From assembly GCA_017882505.1 (NCBI GenBank), contig JADGPJ010000021.1:1-36123 (forward strand): a DNA stretch of 36,123 nt, read 5' to 3'. Position numbers and translations under genes: made by a program. The notes under the pieces were generated by a model. The model searched no databases, was not told the origin of the DNA, and worked only from the letters and a program-made list of their open reading frames with translations. Below, piece by piece: positions 13,486-21,141 of this stretch (its first letter is position 1; each line of letters begins with the position of its first letter). This stretch comes from Solirubrobacterales bacterium (GTDB lineage Bacteria > Actinomycetota > Thermoleophilia > Solirubrobacterales > 70-9).

Positions 13486-15063
13486 GTGGAGAGTGGAACC
13501 GCCGGGACCAGCACCGAGGTCAACGGAGCGGCGGGCGCCGCCGGAGCCTCCGTCGAGGAGCCGATCGAGGTCCTCAACCCCGCCACCGGAGAGCCGATCG
13601 CGACGGTCGCCGTCGATTCGCCGCAGGCGGTGGCCGAGACGGTGGCGCGCGTGCGTGCCAACCAGGCCGACTGGGAGGCGATGGGGATCGAGGGTCGCTA
13701 CCACTGGCTCGGCAAGCTGCGCGACTGGCTGCTCGACAACCAGGACCGGGTGCTGGACACGATGCAGCTGGAGACCGGGAAGGTCCGCGCCGACGCCTCG
13801 AACGAGCCGGCCTATCTCGCCGACCTGATCAACTTCTACGGCACCAGGGCGAGCAAGTTCATCGGCGAGGAGAGCGTCCGCCCCCACTCGGCGCTGCTGG
13901 CCTCGAAGAAGCTGCGGATCCAGTACCGACCCCATCCGGTCGTCGGGATCATCAGTCCCTGGAACTTCCCGCTGATCCTCGCCCTGGGTGACGCGATCCC
14001 GGCGATGCAGGCCGGCGCCGCGGTCGTGATCAAGCCCTCGGAGTTCACTCCCCTCGGCCTGGCCGAGGTGGTCAACGCCTGGAAGCGGGAGATCGGCGGC
14101 CCCGACGTGCTCGACTGCGTGCAGGGGCTCAGCGAGACCGGCGGTGCCCTCGTGGACGCCGTCGACTTCATCCAGTTCACCGGCTCCGACAGGACCGGCC
14201 GCAAGGTGATGGCGCGAGCCGCCGAGACGCTGACCCCGGTCAGCCTCGAGCTCGGCGGCAAGGACCCGATGATCGTCCTCTCCGACGCCGACCTCGACCG
14301 CGCCGCCAACGCCGCGGCCTGGGGAGGGATGATGAACTCGGGTCAGATCTGCATGTCGGTTGAGCGGATCTACGTCGAGGAGCCCGCCTACGACGACTTC
14401 GTCGCCAAGCTCACGGCCGAGGTCGGCAGACTGCGGCAGGGTGCCGACGACGCCGCCAACCCGAAGGACGTCGGGGCGATGACCTCGCCCAGGCAGACCG
14501 CGATCGTCGCCGACCACGTCGACGACGCGCTCGCCTCGGGGGCCAGGGCGCTGATCGGCGGCAAGCGGGTCGAGGGACCCGGCGACTACTTCGAACCCAC
14601 GGTGCTGGTCGACGTCGACCACTCGATGAAGGTGATGCGCGAGGAGACCTTCGGACCGGTGGTCGGGGTGATGAAGGTCAACGACAGCGAGGAGGCACTG
14701 CGGCTGGCCAACGACAGCCGCTACGGCCTCTCCGGCTCTGTCTTCGGCGAGCGCGAGCGGGCCGAGCGGGTCGCGCGGCGGGTCGAGTGCGGTGCGATCA
14801 ACGTCAACGACGTGCTCGTCAACTACTTCGCCTCCGACGTGCCGATGGGCGGCTGGAAGCAGTCGGGGATCGGGTGCCGCCACGGCGAACCGGGGATCAA
14901 GAAGTACTGCCGCAGCGAGTCACTGGTAATCACCCGCTTCGCCGGCAAGCGCGAACCGACCTGGTACCCGTACACCAGGGGCCGCCGCGGCCTCGTCGGG
15001 CGACTGGTGCAGCTCCTGAACGCCCGCGATCTCAAGCGCCGCCTCGGCATCCGCGGCAGCTGA
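13486..15063 (+). CDS. NAD(P)-dependent aldehyde dehydrogenase
   Basis: 525 residues, aldehyde dehydrogenase superfamily: oxidises an aldehyde to the acid via a Cys thiohemiacetal. Seen: PWNFPLILALGDAIPA and KPSEFTPLGLAE (cofactor site), FTGSDRTGRKV, general base Glu255 in SLELGGKDP, catalytic Cys289 in NSGQICMS, EETFGPVVGVM and the closing PMGGWKQSGIG. The C-terminal tail after residue 480 is longer than in SSADH-type enzymes and basic (RGRRGLVGRLVQLL), perhaps membrane-peripheral. GTG at 13486 is preferred over ATG 13471 because AAGGGAG lies 5 nt before it. Substrate is undetermined; long-chain or semialdehyde substrates are possible. Confidence 0.88.
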   Translation: MESGTAGTSTEVNGAAGAAGASVEEPIEVLNPATGEPIATVAVDSPQAVAETVARVRANQADWEAMGIEGRYHWLGKLRDWLLDNQDRVLDTMQLETGKVRADASNEPAYLADLINFYGTRASKFIGEESVRPHSALLASKKLRIQYRPHPVVGIISPWNFPLILALGDAIPAMQAGAAVVIKPSEFTPLGLAEVVNAWKREIGGPDVLDCVQGLSETGGALVDAVDFIQFTGSDRTGRKVMARAAETLTPVSLELGGKDPMIVLSDADLDRAANAAAWGGMMNSGQICMSVERIYVEEPAYDDFVAKLTAEVGRLRQGADDAANPKDVGAMTSPRQTAIVADHVDDALASGARALIGGKRVEGPGDYFEPTVLVDVDHSMKVMREETFGPVVGVMKVNDSEEALRLANDSRYGLSGSVFGERERAERVARRVECGAINVNDVLVNYFASDVPMGGWKQSGIGCRHGEPGIKKYCRSESLVITRFAGKREPTWYPYTRGRRGLVGRLVQLLNARDLKRRLGIRGS

Positions 15064-15106
15064 CAGCGCCGCCTCAAGTCGGCCTCACGGTAGCCTCTTC
15101 AGGTTC

Positions 15107-18100
15107 ATGGCCGAGCGCGACTTCATAGCGGCAGTCAACGAGCGTGTCGTCGTCTTCGACGGCGGCATGGGCGCGACCCTGGAGCAGTTCGACCTGACGC
15201 AGGAGGACTACGGCGGCCTGCTCGGCAAATGCCACGAGGCGCTCGTGCTCAACCGCCCCGACGTGATCGAAGGCGTCCACGCCTCGATGCTGGAGGCCGG
15301 CGCCGACGTGGTCGAGACCGACACCTTCCAGGGCTCCCGACTGAAGCTCGAAGAGTGGGGGCTCGGCGAGCACACGCTCGAGATCAACACGAAGGCGGCG
15401 CAGATCGCCCGCAAGGCGGCGGGCGAGGACCGCTTCGTCGCCGGCTCGATCGGCCCGACCGGCTTCCTGCCGGCCTCCACCGATCCAACGCTCGGGGACA
15501 TCTCCTTCGGCAAGCTGACCGAGGTCTTCGCCGAGCAGGCCCGCGGCTTGGTCGAAGGCGGCTCTGACCTGATCATCATCGAGACCGCGCAGGACATCCT
15601 CGAGGTCAAGGCGGCGATCTTCGGCGCCCGCGAGGCGTTCGCCGCGACCGGTCGACGGCTGCCGCTGCAGATCAGCGTCTCCCTCCTCCCCAACGGCGGC
15701 AAGATGCTGCTCGGGACCGACGTCCAGGCGGTGCTGACGACGCTGCGGGCGCTCGACGTCGACGTGGTCGGGCTCAACTGCTCGACCGGCCCCGAGGACA
15801 TGCGCGACGCGATCCGCTTCCTCGGCGAGACCAGCCCGCTGCCGGTCCACTGCATCCCCAACGCCGGGCTGCCCCTGCAGGGCCCCGACGGCGAGACGAT
15901 CTTCCCCGAAAAGCCCGGGCCGCTGGCGGCGACGCTGGGAGAATTCGTCGAGCGCTACGGGGTCGGCATCGTCGGCGGCTGCTGCGGGACGACGCCGGAG
16001 CACATTGCCGCGATTCGCCAACAGGTCAGCGAGCGAGCCGCCGGCGAACGGCCCGCGCCGCCGCCGATCGAGATCTCCTCGATGATGACCTCGACCCCGT
16101 TGGTGCAGGAGCCGCGCCCGACCCTGGTCGGGGAGCGGGTCAACTCGCAGGGATCGCGCAAAGCCAAGGAGCTGCTGCTCGCCGACGATTACGACGGCCT
16201 GGTCCAGGTCGCCGAAGACCAGGTCGAAGGCGGCGCCCACGTTCTCGACGTCTGCGTGGCGCTGACCGAGCGCCAGGACGAGGACGAGCAGATGGCGATG
16301 GTCGTGAAGCGGATCTCACTCAGCCAGCCCTCGCCGATCCAGGTCGACTCGACCGAGCCGGAGGTGATCAAAGCCGCCCTAGAGCAGATTCCGGGGCGGG
16401 CGATCGTCAACTCGATCAACCTCGAGGCCGGACGCGACAAGGCCGACGTGGTCGTGCCGCTGGCGAAGGCGCACGGCGCGGCGCTGATCGCGCTGACGAT
16501 CGACGAGGTCGGGATGGCGAAGACGGCCGACCGCAAGGTCGAGATCGCCGAACGGATCCGCGACATCGCCTGCGAGGAGCACGGCCTCGAACCGGAGGCG
16601 TTGATCTTCGACCTGCTCACCTTCACCCTGACCACGGGCGACGAGGAGTGGCGGCCCTCCGCCGTGGAGACGATCGAGGGGATCCGCCGGGTCAAGGCGG
16701 AGATCCCCGGTGTCAAGACGTCGCTCGGGGTCTCCAACGTCTCCTTCGGCGTCTCACCGCGGCCGCGCGCGATCCTCAACTCGGTCTTCCTCCACCACTG
16801 CGTCGAGGCCGGGCTTGACCTGGCGATGGTCAACCCCAACCACATCACTCCCTACGGCGAGATCTCCGACGAGGAGCGGGAGCTGACCGACGACCTCGTC
16901 TTCAACCGCCGCGAAGACGCGCTGGAGCGGTTCATCTCGCACTTCGAGTCCAAGGGTGAGGAGGCCGAGGTGGAGGCCGCCGATCCGACCGCCGGCATGG
17001 AGCCCGAGGAAGCGCTGCACTGGCACATCCTGCGTCGCAAGAAGGACGGGGTCGAGGACTGGATCGACCTCTCGGTGAAGAAGATCGGCGCCGTCCCGAC
17101 CCTGAACGAGGTGCTGCTGCCGGCGATGAAGGAGGTCGGCGACAAATTCGGCGCCGGCGAACTGATTCTGCCCTTCGTCCTGCAGTCGGCCGAAGTGATG
17201 AAGCGCGCCGTCGCCCAACTCGAGAACTATCTGGACCGGATCGACGGCCACACCAAGGGCAAGGTGGTGATCGCGACCGTCTTCGGCGACGTCCACGACA
17301 TCGGCAAGTCGCTCGTCAACACGATCCTCACCAACAACGGCTACACGGTGATCGACCTCGGTAAGCAGGTGCCGGTCGATGCGATCATCGAGGCCGCGGT
17401 GAAAAACGACGCCGATGCGATCGGCCTCTCCGCCCTGCTCGTATCGACCTCGAAGCAGATGCCGACCTGCATCCAGGAGCTGCACCAGCGCGGGCTCGAG
17501 TTCCCGGTGCTGATCGGCGGCGCCGCGATCAACCGCGACTTCGGCCGCCGCACGCTCTACCCGAAGGGCAGAGAGTCCGACGAGGTCTACGAGCCCGGGG
17601 TCTTCTACTGCAAGGACGCCTTCCAGGGGCTGGACACGATGGACGCACTGGTCGACGACGAGGCGCGCGAGGCTCTGGTCGGTCGGATCAAGACCGAGGC
17701 CAGGCAGCTCCGCGAGAAGCCGGTCGTGGTCGACAACGCGCCGCCGACTACGGACGACAGCGTCCGCTCGGCGGTCCGCACCGACACGCCGATCCCGAAG
17801 CCACCTTTTTGGGGAGCGCGGGAGATCCCGATCGACCTCGACGACGTCTATCCCTACCTCGACCGCCACGTGCTCTTCAAGCTGCACTGGGGCGGGCGAG
17901 GGGTGAAGGGCGAGGCCTGGCGCGAGCTGGTCGAGGGCAGCGACGAGGAGGAGGGGTTTGCACCACGCCTGGAACGGATGTGGCGCGAGCAGGACTACCT
18001 GCATCCACGGGCGCGGCTGGGCTACTTCCCCTGCAACTCCGACGGCAACGAGCTGGTGGTCTTCGACCCCGAGGATCCAGAGCGCGAGCTCGAGCGGCTC

Positions 18101-18676
18101 GTCTTCCCGCGCCAGCCCAAGCACGATCGCATCTGCCTCGCCGACTTCTACCGTCCGCTGGAGTCGGGCGAGCGCGACGTGGTCGCCCTGCAGGGGGTCA
18201 CCGTGGGGCCGGAGGTGACCGAGCTGATCGAACGGCTGGAGAGCGAAGGTGAGTTCGCCGAACAGCTCTTCGTCCACGGACTCGGCGTCCAGTCAGCCGA
18301 GGGACTGGCGGAGTGGCTGCACTCCGAAATTCGCCGCGGACTCCAAATCGATGCCGACCAGGGGCGCCGCTACTCCTGGGGTTACCCAGCCTGCCCCGAT
18401 CAGTCCGAGCACGAGAAAGTCTGGCGCCTGCTCGAGCTCGGAGAGATCGGCATGACCCTCTCCGACGGCTTCGCGGTGACGCCCGAGCAGTCGACGGCGG
18501 CGATCGTCGCGCACCACCCCCAGGCCGTCTACTTCGGCATGAAGTCCGGATTCGTCCCGGCCGAGAAGACGCCGGACGAATTGATCGCCGGCACCGACCG
18601 CGGTGGCGATCTGCCGCCCGAGTCAGACCCCGACGACACCGAGTCGGTCCCGGCTCCAGAGCCGCTCGGCCGCTAG
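15107..18676 (+). CDS. metH: Cobalamin-dependent methionine synthase, full length
   Basis: 1189 residues, near the 1227 of E. coli MetH, with all four modules in order. The homocysteine barrel (about 1-300) carries zinc Cys in GLNCSTG and GGCCGTTPEH. The methyltetrahydrofolate (pterin) domain starts near 340 with GERVNSQGSRKAKELL and contains VNSINLEAGRDK. The B12 cap and Rossmann domain (about 620-860) has the ligand motif DVHDIGKS at about 728. The reactivation domain (about 900-1180) has the AdoMet pattern RxxxGYPACPD as RYSWGYPACPDQ. It methylates homocysteine using B12 and methyl-THF. ATG at 15107 with TAGCCT 10 nt upstream. Only 43 bp separate it from the previous gene, leaving no room for a cobalamin riboswitch. 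Confidence 0.95.
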   Translation: MAERDFIAAVNERVVVFDGGMGATLEQFDLTQEDYGGLLGKCHEALVLNRPDVIEGVHASMLEAGADVVETDTFQGSRLKLEEWGLGEHTLEINTKAAQIARKAAGEDRFVAGSIGPTGFLPASTDPTLGDISFGKLTEVFAEQARGLVEGGSDLIIIETAQDILEVKAAIFGAREAFAATGRRLPLQISVSLLPNGGKMLLGTDVQAVLTTLRALDVDVVGLNCSTGPEDMRDAIRFLGETSPLPVHCIPNAGLPLQGPDGETIFPEKPGPLAATLGEFVERYGVGIVGGCCGTTPEHIAAIRQQVSERAAGERPAPPPIEISSMMTSTPLVQEPRPTLVGERVNSQGSRKAKELLLADDYDGLVQVAEDQVEGGAHVLDVCVALTERQDEDEQMAMVVKRISLSQPSPIQVDSTEPEVIKAALEQIPGRAIVNSINLEAGRDKADVVVPLAKAHGAALIALTIDEVGMAKTADRKVEIAERIRDIACEEHGLEPEALIFDLLTFTLTTGDEEWRPSAVETIEGIRRVKAEIPGVKTSLGVSNVSFGVSPRPRAILNSVFLHHCVEAGLDLAMVNPNHITPYGEISDEERELTDDLVFNRREDALERFISHFESKGEEAEVEAADPTAGMEPEEALHWHILRRKKDGVEDWIDLSVKKIGAVPTLNEVLLPAMKEVGDKFGAGELILPFVLQSAEVMKRAVAQLENYLDRIDGHTKGKVVIATVFGDVHDIGKSLVNTILTNNGYTVIDLGKQVPVDAIIEAAVKNDADAIGLSALLVSTSKQMPTCIQELHQRGLEFPVLIGGAAINRDFGRRTLYPKGRESDEVYEPGVFYCKDAFQGLDTMDALVDDEAREALVGRIKTEARQLREKPVVVDNAPPTTDDSVRSAVRTDTPIPKPPFWGAREIPIDLDDVYPYLDRHVLFKLHWGGRGVKGEAWRELVEGSDEEEGFAPRLERMWREQDYLHPRARLGYFPCNSDGNELVVFDPEDPERELERLVFPRQPKHDRICLADFYRPLESGERDVVALQGVTVGPEVTELIERLESEGEFAEQLFVHGLGVQSAEGLAEWLHSEIRRGLQIDADQGRRYSWGYPACPDQSEHEKVWRLLELGEIGMTLSDGFAVTPEQSTAAIVAHHPQAVYFGMKSGFVPAEKTPDELIAGTDRGGDLPPESDPDDTESVPAPEPLGR

Positions 18677-18719
18677 CGGTCGCCTCAGTCGACCTCGCTT
18701 GCCCGCAACCATTCGACCG

Positions 18720-18742
18720 CTCGGGCCAGGTGACCGCCCGAG
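18720..18742. terminator. Possible bidirectional terminator hairpin
   Basis: CTCGGGC (18720-18726) pairs with GCCCGAG (18736-18742) around a 9-nt loop in the 80-bp gap between convergent genes (metH and the glycosyltransferase fusion). The position suits transcription termination for both. Neither side has a U-run, so I cannot call it intrinsic with confidence. Confidence 0.3.
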
Positions 18743-18756
18743 ACTGGAGTTTGGGG

Positions 18757-21081
18757 CTAAACGACGCCTTCGCGGTTCGCTTCAGCGCGAGAAGGAGGCT
18801 CCGACTCGAGCCGGACCGGCGCCGTCGAGAGCGCCTGCACTCGCAGATCGCTCCAAGTCAGGCCCTCGCGAACGAGGGCCGGAAGGCCGAGAGCCACGGC
18901 GGTCGCGATCTCGACCGCCTGGAGGATGACGCCGTAGGCGAGCGCGTCAGCAGTGCCGACTCCGAAGCCGGTGTGCAGGACGCTGATCACCGCCAGCTGG
19001 AAGACGCCGATGTTCGAGGGGGTGGCGGGCACGACCGCGGTGACGTTGACGGCGAACAGGACCGCGGCGGCGGCGCCGATTCCCGCCTTGCCGTCGAGGC
19101 CGAGGGCGTAGAGCAGCGCCCAGCACGCCGCGAGCTGGATCGCCCAGGCGCCGAGCTGGGCGGCGGCCGCGGCGGCACCGCGTCGCGGCTCGCGGAAGAC
19201 CGCGAGCCCGGCCCGCACTTGAACCAGCGCTCGGTGCACCGCGGCCCCAAGTCGCGCCACGCGTCCGTTGCCGTTGCGGCGCATCACCAGCGGCGCCACC
19301 AGGACCACGACCAGCAGCAGCAACGGCACCAGACTGAAGAGGAAGAGCTGCTTGGTACCGGAGTGAAAGAGCGGCGTGGTCGAGACGATGATCACGCCCA
19401 GCAGCACCAGGGCTACGAGGTTGAGCATGGTCTGGGAGACCAGGGTTCCGAGCAGGACCGGGAAGGTTTCCCGCATCCGGCCGGTGCGGCGAGCGAGCGT
19501 CAGCGCCCTCGCGGGCTCGCCCAGGCGGGCGGGCAGGGTTGCCGACATCAGCACCCCGATCATCGTCGCTGAGGTTACGTCGCGGCGCCGAATCGGCCGG
19601 TTGGGCAGCGCCGCGCGGACGATCCAGTACCAGGAGGCGGCGCGGAAGAAGAGCGAGACGGCCATCAGGGCACAGGCGACGACGACCAGGGTGAAGTTGG
19701 AGCGGACGATGCTTTCGACGACCTTGTCGACACCGATTTTCTGTGCCGCCAGCAGCGACAGGCCAATGCCGAGCGCACCGGCGACCCCGAGCCCGACTCG
19801 TCGCGCGACCCGGCGGCCGCGGTTGCCGACCTGAGCCGGCGCCGGGTCGAGCGAGGGAAGTCGCCGAGAAGGACGCTTCGGCTCGCCGTCCGCGGGCCGG
19901 AACCCGGCCCAGTGCGCGAACCGTTCCCCAGAGGTGTTCGGTCGGGGCACCTCGATCGCTCGCTCGTAGACCTCCGTCACCTGGTCGGCCACTCGCGGCC
20001 AGGCGTAGCGCTGGGCACTGTGGCGAGCGGCCTCACCCATCGCCCTGAGCCGCTCGGGCTCGTGATGGACCCGCTGCAGCTCCTCGGCCAGGCGCTGCGG
20101 ATCGGCGGGCGGCACCAGGATCCCGTCGACCCCGTCGGTGACGACGTCGCTGTAGCCGGCGATGGCGGAAGCGATGACCGGCGTGCCCGCCGCGAATGCC
20201 TCGGTCAGCACCATCCCGAAGCTCTCCCCAGAGAGCGAGGGGGCGCAGAGCACGTCGGCTTCGTGCAGCTCAGACCAGAGGCGCTCACCGGAGACGCGGC
20301 CACGGATGTCGATCCACTGCATCAACTCGGGGTCCGCCGTGTAGCGCAGGACGTCCTCGCGCTCGGCGCCGATCACGGTCAGTCGGCAGGGAACATGCTC
20401 GACCAGGGCCCCGAACGCGGTCAGCAGGATCGGCAGCCCCTTGCGCTCGTCGGGCCGGCCGACGAAGAGAATCCGCAGATCCTTTCCGGCCGGCGACGGC
20501 GCGCTCGCCGCCGCGTCGACGTCGACGCCGTTGGGGACGATCGTGTAGTCGCCGCCGTACCAGCGACGACCGCTCCAGGCGGCCGCCTCGGAAACGGCGA
20601 TTCGCGCCGAGAGGCGGTTGAGGAGCCGGCGGGCGCCAACCGCGTTGGCGATGTAGTTGGGGACCGGCTTGGTCGAGTACGCATGGAAGGTCCCGACCAC
20701 CGGCGTCCTCGCGCCAAGCGTCGCGTTCCAGCCGACCAACGGAGCCAGCGGCTCGTGGACGTGGATGACGTCGAACTCGGTTGCTCGCACCGCTCGGCGC
20801 GGGGCGACGACCCCTCCGACAGGGAAGGGCGCGAGGTTGCAGACCGCCCCGTTGGCGCCGAAGCCCGCGGTGCGCCCGAGCGGCGTCAGATAGTCGGGGA
20901 TCTCGCGCTGTTCGGCGGCGGCTCGGTGCAGGATCCGACTGATCCGACCGGGCGGATCCATGGGGGCGAGGACGCGGACGTCGTGGCCACGACCGATGAA
21001 CTCCTCGGCGAGAGCTTCGACGTGCCGGTTCACGCCCCCCTGGTAGGACCAGGAATATGGCGAGACGAGACCTATTCGCAC
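18757..21081 (-). CDS. Fusion: PimA-like GT4 glycosyltransferase + flippase-like membrane domain (LPG_synthase_TM)
   Basis: 774 residues, two parts. Residues 1-380 form a GT-B glycosyltransferase close to PimA in pattern: MRIGLVSPYSWSYQGGVNRH, FDVIHVHEPLAP, IVPNGVDV, ILFVGRPDERKGLPILLTAF, and the donor-site ESFGMVLTEAFAAGTPVIAS. A linker of about 60 residues, rich in Pro and Arg, leads to residues 435-745, the UPF0104/LPG_synthase_TM fold: repeated hydrophobic helices with GVLMSATLPARLGEPARAL and VNVTAVVPATPSNIGVFQ. Relatives of the second half are thought to flip or hold lipid-linked substrates (AglD, MprF N-part). A mannosyl- or glycosyl-lipid made and translocated by one protein is the natural reading. 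GTG start with a TACCCT box 9 nt upstream. Confidence 0.85.
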   Translation of the reverse strand: MRIGLVSPYSWSYQGGVNRHVEALAEEFIGRGHDVRVLAPMDPPGRISRILHRAAAEQREIPDYLTPLGRTAGFGANGAVCNLAPFPVGGVVAPRRAVRATEFDVIHVHEPLAPLVGWNATLGARTPVVGTFHAYSTKPVPNYIANAVGARRLLNRLSARIAVSEAAAWSGRRWYGGDYTIVPNGVDVDAAASAPSPAGKDLRILFVGRPDERKGLPILLTAFGALVEHVPCRLTVIGAEREDVLRYTADPELMQWIDIRGRVSGERLWSELHEADVLCAPSLSGESFGMVLTEAFAAGTPVIASAIAGYSDVVTDGVDGILVPPADPQRLAEELQRVHHEPERLRAMGEAARHSAQRYAWPRVADQVTEVYERAIEVPRPNTSGERFAHWAGFRPADGEPKRPSRRLPSLDPAPAQVGNRGRRVARRVGLGVAGALGIGLSLLAAQKIGVDKVVESIVRSNFTLVVVACALMAVSLFFRAASWYWIVRAALPNRPIRRRDVTSATMIGVLMSATLPARLGEPARALTLARRTGRMRETFPVLLGTLVSQTMLNLVALVLLGVIIVSTTPLFHSGTKQLFLFSLVPLLLLVVVLVAPLVMRRNGNGRVARLGAAVHRALVQVRAGLAVFREPRRGAAAAAAQLGAWAIQLAACWALLYALGLDGKAGIGAAAAVLFAVNVTAVVPATPSNIGVFQLAVISVLHTGFGVGTADALAYGVILQAVEIATAVALGLPALVREGLTWSDLRVQALSTAPVRLESEPPSRAEANREGVV

Positions 21082-21141
21082 GAGGTATTAAGGGTAGGGC
21101 ATCGACCGGGCCTCGACCGGCGTTTTGCCACATATCGGTAC

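Noticed and set aside
15064-15106. Possible cobalamin or SAM riboswitch before metH
   Set aside because: Only 43 bp separate the genes, too short for either riboswitch, and a TAGCCT box 10 nt before the ATG suggests a leaderless start.
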